From UBA1672 sp965263215 (lineage in GTDB: Bacteria > Pseudomonadota > Alphaproteobacteria > Micavibrionales > Micavibrionaceae), in contig OZ253663.1 of assembly GCA_965263215.1 (NCBI GenBank), forward strand, positions 2,170,001-2,234,000: a stretch of 64,000 nucleotides of DNA, written 5' to 3'. The notes below the pieces were generated by a model. That model was not told the origin of the DNA and did not search any database. It saw nothing but the letters and a program-made list of their open reading frames with translations. Shown here one piece after another: positions 8,992 to 16,348 of this stretch. Every line of letters begins with the position of its first letter. The first letter of the stretch is position 1. The position numbers were made by a program, and so were the translations under genes.

Positions 8992-9588
8992 ATGGCAGAA
9001 GCAGCCAAAAAAGGACGTCCACGCAGCGAAAAATCTCGCAAAGCAATCTTGAACGCAACAAACAAATTATTGCTACAGACATCTGTTCAGGAATTGAGCA
9101 TTGAATCTATTGCGAAAAAGGCGAAGGTTGGCAAAACCACGATTTACCGTTGGTGGCCGAACAAAACCGCCGTTGTTATGGATGCGCTCAGCAATCAACC
9201 AGGCATGCAGACCCCCCTTCCGACGGCAAGCAGTCACAAAGAAGCGATCACGATGCAACTTGATAAGCTAATCCGCCTAGTCGACAGCAATAACGGACAA
9301 ACCATCGCGCAGCTTTTCAGCGAAGCGCAGGCAAGCGAAGTATCCCTGAAGATCTTCAAGGACAACCTTCTGGAGCCTTTGATGGACGCCATCCGCTATA
9401 GCATCGAAGAAGGCCAGAAGAACGGCGAATTCCGCACGGATATCACACCATCTTTGGCGATTGACATTCTATGTGGCCCGATCTTCTTCCGTCTGATGGC
9501 ACATCCAAAAGATTTGGATGACGGGTTCCGCGAAGCATATCCGGATGAGGCCATTAAAATCCTTGCACCTGAAAGTGCCAATTCTTAG
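8992..9588 (+). CDS. TetR/AcrR family transcriptional regulator
   Basis: A 198-residue regulator with the N-terminal TetR helix-turn-helix: KGRPRSEKSRKAILNAT, then SIESIAKKAKVGKTTIYRWW (about residues 35-55). The C-terminal half resembles the TetR ligand-binding domain with a PTASSHKEAI-type linker. The ATG at 8992 follows GAGGAGAAA and is preferred over an in-frame ATG 60 bases upstream without a ribosome site. The ligand is unknown. It may control the upstream outer-membrane protein genes or only itself. A terminator follows 30 bp after the stop. Confidence 0.9.
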   Translation: MAEAAKKGRPRSEKSRKAILNATNKLLLQTSVQELSIESIAKKAKVGKTTIYRWWPNKTAVVMDALSNQPGMQTPLPTASSHKEAITMQLDKLIRLVDSNNGQTIAQLFSEAQASEVSLKIFKDNLLEPLMDAIRYSIEEGQKNGEFRTDITPSLAIDILCGPIFFRLMAHPKDLDDGFREAYPDEAIKILAPESANS

Positions 9589-9618
9589 TTACCTAAGTAC
9601 AGGATAGATAAGTATATC

Positions 9619-9647
9619 GGGGCGTTTCACACGCCCCTTTATTTTTG
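9619..9647 (+). terminator. Rho-independent terminator after the TetR gene
   Basis: A perfect 7-bp stem (GGGGCGT / ACGCCCC) with the 5-base loop TTCAC, followed by TTTATTTTTG. It ends the TetR transcript and separates it from the next plus-strand gene. Confidence 0.88.
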
Positions 9648-9698
9648 CAATTTCAGGCATTTATTGTTATTCTATAAAAAATAAAAAACTGGTGATAC

Positions 9699-11066
9699 AT
9701 GGGCGACACACCCACCGAAGATCAAGACGCATTTGAGCGGCATTATAACCGCTTTAAAAACCGTGACATACCGCTCGCGGAAAGTGAGCGCGTGCTCTCT
9801 GATCGTGTCATCACGCAATATTTGGAACGTAACTTTAACGAGCAATCCGGCATACCAATGGATCGTATCGATTTGAGCGTTCCCGGCGGTATCTCAAGAA
9901 TAGAAACAAATCTAATCAAGGCCGGTGAGGCGAACTGGAACCCGGATCACAGCGATGGTGTCGTATCTGATGCTGTTGGATATGTCACAGGATTTTTTGT
10001 TGATCCGCCTCCCAAAACGCCGGAACAATCACTCTCTGATGATAATGCACGCTCATACCTTGCCCGTGAGCGAGACGGAACACAGGTAATAGGCGATATT
10101 ATCAACCGCACGCCTGCCCTGTCGGGCTTCACTCTGGATGATGCGAAGTCCATCGTGCGTGATGATCTGACAGGTACCAACGGCACGACGACCATAGCAG
10201 AAAAATTCCCTGATGCTGATCCGAATATGCTTAAGGCTATGGCTTATACCATGCTGCATGTTCACAAAGATGATATTACCGAAGATGATCTGTCGGGGCA
10301 TGACTTTGCCGATATGGCGCGTGGTTTTATGCATTATGCGCACGAAGATCAGGAATCCTTTAACACTTGGAATTCCGATCAAAACGCCCAAGTGGTTGCC
10401 ACGTTAAAAGCCAACCCTGAATTTATGGAGACACTCGCGAAAATAAAAGCGCCTGATAACATCTCCACCGCTGATGAATTAAGAGAACAATTCGCCATCC
10501 GCGAACAGATTGCCGACACGATAGCGACTACGTTTGCTCAAGTGCATGGCGTATCCGACATACTGGATGACAATGACATCACCGTGGTATATAAATCCGC
10601 GCGCGATATAGATAATGACGGCGGAATGATGGGGTTCATGGGCTTTAAAGAGATTGGTATCTTAAATGATGAAACCATATCGTTGCGCTATAACCCTGCC
10701 TATCACCTTATGGATGACAGAACATATAAGGCCGAAACCGATGCAGAAGAAGCCGGATTTTTCCTGCGCGCCGCCACCGAAGAGGTGTATCACGGCATTC
10801 ATCAAATTCAGGCAGACCGCCTAGTTCTGGGTAGTCTTCCAGAGGATCAACCCATCGGCCATAATGCCATGATGGGTGCACTAAACTGGATGACTTACAC
10901 AAGTGGAAATGTTGATCATGAAACATATAGTGGTCAGTATGTAGAAAGCACAGCCAAAGAGGTTGCGGATGGTGTGGCAACATCACTTATCGCGCACATG
11001 GAAAACCCACACGCTACACAATCCGCCGACGCGGCAGTTGATCCAGTTAATCCGGTTAAATTATAA
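9699..11066 (+). CDS. Uncharacterised 455-residue protein with a possible metal-binding motif
   Basis: I do not recognise a family. The protein is acidic, mostly helical in appearance, with no signal peptide or membrane segment. The most suggestive site is EEVYHGIHQ at residues 361-369, embedded in a helix-like stretch (ATEEVYHGIHQIQADR). Glu/His spacing of this kind can bind zinc as in some metallopeptidases, but it is not a canonical HExxH. The C-terminus is Ala/Asp/Pro-rich. GGTGAT precedes the start. It stands alone between a terminator and the convergent gloA, so context gives no clue. Confidence 0.7.
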   Translation: MGDTPTEDQDAFERHYNRFKNRDIPLAESERVLSDRVITQYLERNFNEQSGIPMDRIDLSVPGGISRIETNLIKAGEANWNPDHSDGVVSDAVGYVTGFFVDPPPKTPEQSLSDDNARSYLARERDGTQVIGDIINRTPALSGFTLDDAKSIVRDDLTGTNGTTTIAEKFPDADPNMLKAMAYTMLHVHKDDITEDDLSGHDFADMARGFMHYAHEDQESFNTWNSDQNAQVVATLKANPEFMETLAKIKAPDNISTADELREQFAIREQIADTIATTFAQVHGVSDILDDNDITVVYKSARDIDNDGGMMGFMGFKEIGILNDETISLRYNPAYHLMDDRTYKAETDAEEAGFFLRAATEEVYHGIHQIQADRLVLGSLPEDQPIGHNAMMGALNWMTYTSGNVDHETYSGQYVESTAKEVADGVATSLIAHMENPHATQSADAAVDPVNPVKL

Positions 11067-11079
11067 TATCTGAATTATA

Positions 11080-11541
11080 CTACCAATGCCCTGTGCTTTT
11101 CATGCTTGCCCATGGTTCTTTTGGCTCCAGCGCGTCACCGCGTTGTAAAAACTCAATAGATATATTATCCGGCGACCTGATAAACGCCATATATCCATCG
11201 CGCGGCGGGCGATTGATAAGTATCCCCGCATCCATCAAAGACTGGCATGTTTCATATATATCATCCACACGAAAGGCGAGATGGCCGAAATTGCGCCCCT
11301 CCCCATATTCTTCAACAACGCCGTTTTCATCCGGCCAGTTATAGGTCAGCTCTAAGAGCGGCGCATTATTATCCTTGGCACGCTCTACATCATGAGGAGC
11401 AGCAAGAAACACGAGTGTATAACGCCCCTTTTCCACCTCTTTACGTCTGATTTCTTTCATCCCTAAAAGAGTACAATAAAAATTGAGGGACTCATCCAGA
11501 TCATGGACACGCACCATGGTGTGAAGATATTCAAAAGACAT
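11080..11541 (-). CDS. gloA: Lactoylglutathione lyase (glyoxalase I)
   Basis: Glyoxalase I isomerises the hemithioacetal of methylglyoxal and glutathione to S-lactoylglutathione. The 153-residue product has the paired beta-alpha-beta-beta-beta modules: HTMVRVHDLDESLNFY at the start, LLELTYNW, FGHLAFRVDD and ISIEFLQRG at the end. His8, Glu and His residues at the expected metal positions are visible. The ATG at 11541 follows AGGAGT; the frame extends upstream without support. It is divergent from the MscS gene with about 155 bp between starts. Confidence 0.9.
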   Translation of the reverse strand: MSFEYLHTMVRVHDLDESLNFYCTLLGMKEIRRKEVEKGRYTLVFLAAPHDVERAKDNNAPLLELTYNWPDENGVVEEYGEGRNFGHLAFRVDDIYETCQSLMDAGILINRPPRDGYMAFIRSPDNISIEFLQRGDALEPKEPWASMKSTGHW

Positions 11542-11697
11542 AACAATACTCCTTCTGTGAATTAGATCCCTACTGTAGAAGACCTTATCGCTAAGCTCAA
11601 AGGACAAATTCTTTATTTTGAAAAACACCCCCCTGCTGTTACTATGCGGGCAATCACTCACGTAATTTTGCGCCCACAACAAGACGAGATATCGCCC

Positions 11698-13074
11698 ATG
11701 GCCGACACTACGGAAGCAGAAAAAAATACGGAAACCAAAGAAATAATCGAAATTGAAAATATCAATTTAGAAAATATTGATTTGGCCGCTGCACTTCAAC
11801 ACACGCTCGACTGGTGTAGCAACTATCTGTTTCAGGCCAACACGATTTATCAGGGCGTTATTATCGTGGCTTCGTTTATTTTTGGTATGTTCATATACCG
11901 CATGACCCGCGCAACGGTGGAAAAAGCCATCAATGATTCCGACTGGCCGCGCCGCATAAAAAGAATTGCAAACAACGTCCGCAAGCTCCTATTCCCATTG
12001 ATAACACTGATTGTCATTTTCCTGACCACGCGCATCGCTAGCTCCGATCTGGTTGGGGTCGATGTATCCCTGATTAACGGCATGATGAAGGTTTTAACGG
12101 CATGGATCGTTATTCGTATTCTTGCGCAATTTATTGATAACAATACCGTGCGCAATGTCTTTGCCTTCGGGATATGGTCTGTGGCGGCCCTCAGTATTTT
12201 CGGCATGCTCGATGGCGCAACGCAAACTCTAGACGCCATCGGCTTCACCATCGGCGACTTCCGCCTATCCCTTCTCGCGGTTATAAAAAGTATCTTCTAT
12301 CTGTTTATACTCCTGTACTTTGCGACGTTCGTATCTTCCTTTGCGGAACGGCGCGTTTTGAAGGCTTCAAGCATGACGCGCTCCTCTCAGGTTCTGGTCG
12401 CCAAAATCATTCGTGTGGTCTTGATTGTTATTGCCCTACTCATCGGGATTACCAGTTCGGGTATTGATTTATCGCTCTTTGCCGTCTTTGGTGGTGCTGT
12501 CGGTTTAGGTATTGGTTTTGGTTTACAAAAGGGTATATCCAACCTGTTTTCGGGCATGCTCCTACTGGTTGACCGCTCCATCGAGCCGGGTGACGTCATT
12601 GAAATACCTGAAAGCGGTACGTTTGGATGGGTTAATAATATGGCTGCGCGCTATACCGAGATTGTCACACGCGATAATAAATCTTTCCTTATTCCGAATG
12701 AAGATTTCATTACCCAGCGCGTTGTGAATTGGAGCCACGGAAGCTCGCTCATCCGTTTAGAGGTGCAGTTCGGGGTTCACTATAACTCCAACCCGCATGA
12801 TGTAAAACGCCTCGCACAAGAAACAGCCGCCGCCGCGCATGAACGTATTTGTGCCGACCCGGCGCCGGTATGTCACTTGACGGAATTCGGCGATAGCTCA
12901 TTAAACTTCAAACTGAGATTCTGGATTAAAGATGCAGAGCGCGGCGTCACAAATATGCGCGGCGCGGTTATGCTGGCGCTGTGGGATGTTCTGAAAGAAA
13001 ACAATATCGAAATCCCCTACCCACACCGTGAAATATACGTAAAACAAGGCAATCTGGCAGAGCCTGAAGCCTAA
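11698..13074 (+). CDS. MscS-family mechanosensitive ion channel
   Basis: A 458-residue membrane protein: an acidic N-terminus, then four or five hydrophobic segments (about residues 50-260), followed by the pore-lining TM3-like helix GGAVGLGIGFGLQKGISN (about 275-292). The cytoplasmic MscS beta domain follows with LLLVDRSIEPGDVIEI and LIPNEDFITQRVVNWS. It opens under membrane tension to release solutes during hypo-osmotic shock. The extra N-terminal helices place it among the larger MscS-like channels. An ATG at 11644 is in frame; the one at 11698 better fits the protein start, but this is not decisive. Confidence 0.9.
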   Translation: MADTTEAEKNTETKEIIEIENINLENIDLAAALQHTLDWCSNYLFQANTIYQGVIIVASFIFGMFIYRMTRATVEKAINDSDWPRRIKRIANNVRKLLFPLITLIVIFLTTRIASSDLVGVDVSLINGMMKVLTAWIVIRILAQFIDNNTVRNVFAFGIWSVAALSIFGMLDGATQTLDAIGFTIGDFRLSLLAVIKSIFYLFILLYFATFVSSFAERRVLKASSMTRSSQVLVAKIIRVVLIVIALLIGITSSGIDLSLFAVFGGAVGLGIGFGLQKGISNLFSGMLLLVDRSIEPGDVIEIPESGTFGWVNNMAARYTEIVTRDNKSFLIPNEDFITQRVVNWSHGSSLIRLEVQFGVHYNSNPHDVKRLAQETAAAAHERICADPAPVCHLTEFGDSSLNFKLRFWIKDAERGVTNMRGAVMLALWDVLKENNIEIPYPHREIYVKQGNLAEPEA

Positions 13075-13077
13075 ATT

Positions 13078-14184
13078 CTATTCGTTGGTATAAGGATCAT
13101 AATCATTGCCGGACGACGCCAATGCCCCCAAATCAATGCCAAGAGCCTCTGGTACAGGCGAATTTTTTGGCAAAGCACTCACAAACCTTTGTAACGCTTT
13201 AGGATCAGGATGCTCATGCAGCTTCTGCGCCAGTCCGACCGGATACACAAACTTGGTGGCGATCTCCGCCCCTGTGCCACGTGGTGAAAACGGAAGAAAA
13301 GCCGCCCCTAAGTTACATGCCTCTGTTGCCCAATCTTTCGTATCACGATCATGCGAAGGGTGATATTCATCAAACCGTCGATTAGCATCAAGATCCACCT
13401 CCAGATCATCAGGCAGATATGGCTGATTTCCAAAAATTGCGACCTTATCAAGAAAATTTAATTTCCCGTCTTTTTCCTTCATAACTTTCGTTAATTTTGC
13501 CATCACTTGCTCAGGGGAATCCGTATCGCTCTGCGCATCTATTTTTGCCATGCGATAGATATGATGGTTCGTGCCTTCCATAACTTCCGAAGATACCGCC
13601 GATGCCAAATAACGCATTCTCAGGCGAGTATCCGAATCCATAAAATCACCATGTGTTTCAATCGGACGCACCATGCTGCTTGCGTCATATACACCAATCA
13701 GTTTGGGATCAAACGCGGCGATATAAGCCGCAAGCATATCCATAACGGCAGGGGCTGCGCCCTTCAACTCGATCGTTTGCCTATCAATATAACTGTCTAA
13801 AACGTCAAAAATGTCGGCTGAATCAGGGAAATTATGTTTAATCACCTCACACATATCATCTTGCTTGATAGAGCTTAAAGTACGCCCCTCAACGTCAAAG
13901 CCAACCATTTCATTCAATGTTTCGTCCATGACATCAGCCAATGTAGAATAACGTGCGCGCGCCTCCCAAACATCGCGAACCTGACCGTTAATAACGGCGC
14001 CCCCTATCTCTGCAACTTTGGTTTTATCCGCATCACTTAAAGAGACATCATCAGCATCCCCCATCAGCTCAAGCCTGTAATCTTGCAAATCCTGTATTAC
14101 CGAACCGCGTTCGGCCGCATTAGAGGCCATCTTTGACAAACCCACAAGCCTATCTAATGTATCTGATTCAGTCATTTCACCCAT
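13078..14184 (-). CDS. Uncharacterised 368-residue acidic protein
   Basis: I do not recognise a family. The protein is acidic and soluble-looking, without signal peptide, membrane helix or obvious catalytic motif. Notable stretches are a helical N-terminus (LDRLVGLSKMASNAAERGS) and a C-terminal Pro-rich part (LPKNSPVPEALGIDLG). It converges on the MscS gene with three bases between stops. An alternative start three codons in (14175) has a GGGTGA-like site. Like the 9699 gene and the one at 63179, it may be lineage-restricted. Confidence 0.68.
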   Translation of the reverse strand: MGEMTESDTLDRLVGLSKMASNAAERGSVIQDLQDYRLELMGDADDVSLSDADKTKVAEIGGAVINGQVRDVWEARARYSTLADVMDETLNEMVGFDVEGRTLSSIKQDDMCEVIKHNFPDSADIFDVLDSYIDRQTIELKGAAPAVMDMLAAYIAAFDPKLIGVYDASSMVRPIETHGDFMDSDTRLRMRYLASAVSSEVMEGTNHHIYRMAKIDAQSDTDSPEQVMAKLTKVMKEKDGKLNFLDKVAIFGNQPYLPDDLEVDLDANRRFDEYHPSHDRDTKDWATEACNLGAAFLPFSPRGTGAEIATKFVYPVGLAQKLHEHPDPKALQRFVSALPKNSPVPEALGIDLGALASSGNDYDPYTNE

Positions 14185-14252
14185 TATCTTACTCTTTGTT
14201 TTATAAATATTATTGAGTGATCAAGGATGACATAAAAACTGTTATGTAATCA

Positions 14253-14289
14253 ATAAAAAACGCGGCCAAGACTTAACCTGACCGCGTTC
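14253..14289 (-). terminator. Terminator of the ahpC-nitroreductase-ahpD set
   Basis: Read on the minus strand, AACGCGG pairs with CCGCGTT across a 16-base loop and is followed by TTTTTTATTG. It lies about 25 bp after the ahpD stop. Confidence 0.75.
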
Positions 14290-14311
14290 ACTGAAGCATT
14301 TTTATGGTGCC

Positions 14312-14863
14312 TTACGCCGCCTTCTTCGCCACGTCATCATTCATGGCAATTTCACCATCCAACACCGCCGCAACGGCATGAACAACGGATGCGACACGCG
14401 CAACTGTTTGAATTTGTGCCGTTGAAATACCCTCTTCACGTGCCTTTTGCTCATGTGCGATGACACATGACTTACAAGCGTTGATAATTGACACAGCCAA
14501 AGACCAGAGCTCAAAATCAGCTTTCTCTTCAATACCTGGCTTACCAAGGATATTCATACGTAATTTTGCAGGCATGTTACGATAATCATCCATGATATAC
14601 GTAAATTTATAATAGATGTTATTCATCGCCATAATCGCGGCCGCGGCTTTCGCTGCAGTGAGTGCTTCATCAGACAAATGCTGCGCGGCCTCCGCTTCTA
14701 TGGCCTTGATCACAGTCTGATTACCGGTCGCAAGCGCCGATGCCAGAAACGTCCCTGCAAGTTGCTGTGGGTTGAGTGTTTCATCCGTCGCGAGCGTTGA
14801 CAGGTTCAGCTTAATATCCTTCGCATAGTCAGGAATAAGATTTTTTAAATCTGAAATAGACAT
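14312..14863 (-). CDS. ahpD: Alkylhydroperoxidase AhpD
   Basis: AhpD acts with AhpC: its CxxC pair is reduced by a dihydrolipoamide-type donor and in turn reduces AhpC. The 183-residue product carries the active-site motif CKSCVIAH (about residues 131-138), with both cysteines and the general-base His present. The family length is normal. AAGGAG precedes the start. It follows the nitroreductase gene by 23 bp and belongs to the OxyR-linked peroxide block. Confidence 0.94.
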   Translation of the reverse strand: MSISDLKNLIPDYAKDIKLNLSTLATDETLNPQQLAGTFLASALATGNQTVIKAIEAEAAQHLSDEALTAAKAAAAIMAMNNIYYKFTYIMDDYRNMPAKLRMNILGKPGIEEKADFELWSLAVSIINACKSCVIAHEQKAREEGISTAQIQTVARVASVVHAVAAVLDGEIAMNDDVAKKAA

Positions 14864-14886
14864 GGTGTTCTCCTTACGTCTTTTAT

Positions 14887-15489
14887 TTAAAATGAATTTT
14901 CAATCACGGCTTCGCTATACTCTATTGAACCACCGCGTGGATTTGGGGCTTTGCTTTGCTTACCAATCACAAGCATCATGCCGATCACATGATCATCAGG
15001 CAGGTTGATAATCTCCGCCACTGCGTCCTGATCAAAACCAATCATCGGGCATGAATCATAGCCCATTTCCTTGGCCGACAGCATCAGCGTTTGCGCCGCC
15101 ATCCCGACAGAGCGCATCCCCTCATCACGTTGTATCCATTCACGTCCTTCATAAAACGGGCCGATCATAGACACCATCAACTCCCCTACTTCTTGGGGGG
15201 CGTTACGCCAATATCGGGCGGGGTCCTTTTCCCACGATTTAACATCAGCGCACAGAACAAGAACAACCGAAGCATCTGTTACCTGTGCCTGATCCCACGC
15301 GGCCTTACGAAGCTCCACCCGCTTTTCTTTATCCGTTACATTGACGAAACGCCAATTCTGGATATTGAAAGATGTCGGTGATTGCATCGCCAAATCCATC
15401 AGTGCCTTGAAGTCATCTTCCGGCATAACATGGTCAGGATCATAATGTTTAACGGCGCGGCGCGCGGCAACGGCTTCTGATATTTTCAT
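14887..15489 (-). CDS. Nitroreductase family FMN oxidoreductase
   Basis: A 200-residue flavoprotein of the nitroreductase family: ARRAVKHYDPDHVM at the start, then SPTSFNIQNWRFVNV, the conserved FMN-binding segment, and VGMAAQTLMLSAKEMGYDSC near residue 130-150. These enzymes use NAD(P)H to reduce nitro compounds or quinones. The ATG at 15489 is chosen over an in-frame TTG. Its place between ahpC and ahpD suggests a role in redox stress, possibly as quinone reductase. A large hairpin separates it from ahpC. Confidence 0.88.
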   Translation of the reverse strand: MKISEAVAARRAVKHYDPDHVMPEDDFKALMDLAMQSPTSFNIQNWRFVNVTDKEKRVELRKAAWDQAQVTDASVVLVLCADVKSWEKDPARYWRNAPQEVGELMVSMIGPFYEGREWIQRDEGMRSVGMAAQTLMLSAKEMGYDSCPMIGFDQDAVAEIINLPDDHVIGMMLVIGKQSKAPNPRGGSIEYSEAVIENSF

Positions 15490-15522
15490 GATTATATCTT
15501 TCAATTAAATCTGTTTAGGGAA

Positions 15523-15558
15523 GTATGCGGCGAGGCCTTAACAACGCCTGCCGCATAC
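15523..15558 (-). terminator. Hairpin between ahpC and the nitroreductase gene
   Basis: A perfect 9-bp stem (GTATGCGGC / GCCGCATAC) extended by AGGC/GCCT after a one-base bulge. The minus-strand tail TCCCTAAACAGATTT is a poor T-tract, so it may be a partial terminator or RNA-stability element that lowers expression of the downstream genes relative to ahpC. Confidence 0.55.
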
Positions 15559-15572
15559 AGGGGGTATTTTAT

Positions 15573-16154
15573 TTAAGCAGCGATCTTCGTTGCTTCGGCA
15601 GAAACATCAATGATGTCACCACCAACCGGACGGTTACATGGGCACAACTCATCCGACTGTAATGCATCAAGAATACGCAATGTTTCTTTCGGGTTACGAC
15701 CAACATTCAGGCCGTTCACGGATACATGCTGGATCACATTATGAGGATCAACAATAAATGTCGCGCGCAATGCTACGCCTGCTTGTGGCTCACGCACACC
15801 AAGACCATCAATCAAAGACCCGTTTGTATCGGCAAATGACCACTGACCAAGGCCGTTCAGCTCCGGGTGTTCGCGGCGCCATGCCAACTTACAGAACTCA
15901 TTGTCTGTTGAACCACCAAGGACAACCGCATCACGATCATCAAAATCTTCGTTCAATTTTGCGAATTCCACAATTTCAGTTGGGCAAATAAACGTGAAAT
16001 CCTTTGGGTAGAAGAAGAAAACCTTCCACTTACCGTCAAAACTTTTTTCAGTGATTGTTTCAAACGCGCTTTCGCCGTTTTCTTCATGCTTGTTAAATCC
16101 CGGCTTTACACCTGTGATTTCAAATTCAGGGAGTTGATCTCCGATACCTAGCAT
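15573..16154 (-). CDS. ahpC: Peroxiredoxin AhpC
   Basis: Two-Cys peroxiredoxin that reduces hydrogen peroxide and organic peroxides. The peroxidatic cysteine is Cys57 in FTFICPTE; resolving cysteines are visible in the C-terminal LCPCN motif (Cys171, Cys173), the pattern of AhpE/AhpC proteins that use AhpD rather than AhpF as reductant. That agrees with the linked ahpD gene and the lack of ahpF. The upstream region carries an element shared with katG (see 16222-16258), pointing to OxyR control. Confidence 0.95.
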   Translation of the reverse strand: MLGIGDQLPEFEITGVKPGFNKHEENGESAFETITEKSFDGKWKVFFFYPKDFTFICPTEIVEFAKLNEDFDDRDAVVLGGSTDNEFCKLAWRREHPELNGLGQWSFADTNGSLIDGLGVREPQAGVALRATFIVDPHNVIQHVSVNGLNVGRNPKETLRILDALQSDELCPCNRPVGGDIIDVSAEATKIAA

Positions 16155-16221
16155 TTACGTCTCCATTAGTTAATTTTAATAAATAATTTATTGTGTGCAA
16201 AGTGCACAGATTCGCGCATGA

Positions 16222-16258
16222 AATCCAACGAAAAATTCCGCTTTAATATATCGAAAAA
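16222..16258 (-). promoter_or_regulatory. Conserved upstream element of ahpC (shared with katG)
   Basis: On the plus strand this stretch reads ATCCAAC, one variable base, AAAAATT, C-rich variable bases, CTTTAATATATCG and AAAAA. The same pattern recurs upstream of katG (18626-18665), in the same orientation and at nearly the same distance from the start codon (about 68 bp here, 65 bp there). OxyR is encoded next to katG, so an OxyR binding and promoter region is the simplest reading. Binding itself is inferred. Confidence 0.65.
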
Positions 16259-16284
16259 ACCGATAGTAAAACTAATTAATAATG

Positions 16285-16319
16285 ACAAAAACAAAAAACG
16301 AGGGCAATCACCGCCCTCG
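16285..16319 (-). terminator. Terminator of katG
   Basis: On the minus strand a perfect 7-bp stem (CGAGGGC / GCCCTCG, 7-base loop) is followed by TTTTTTGTTTTTG. It begins about 30 bp after the katG stop. Confidence 0.88.
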
Positions 16320-16348
16320 CCTGATTTTATACTCTATTGCTCAAAAAC

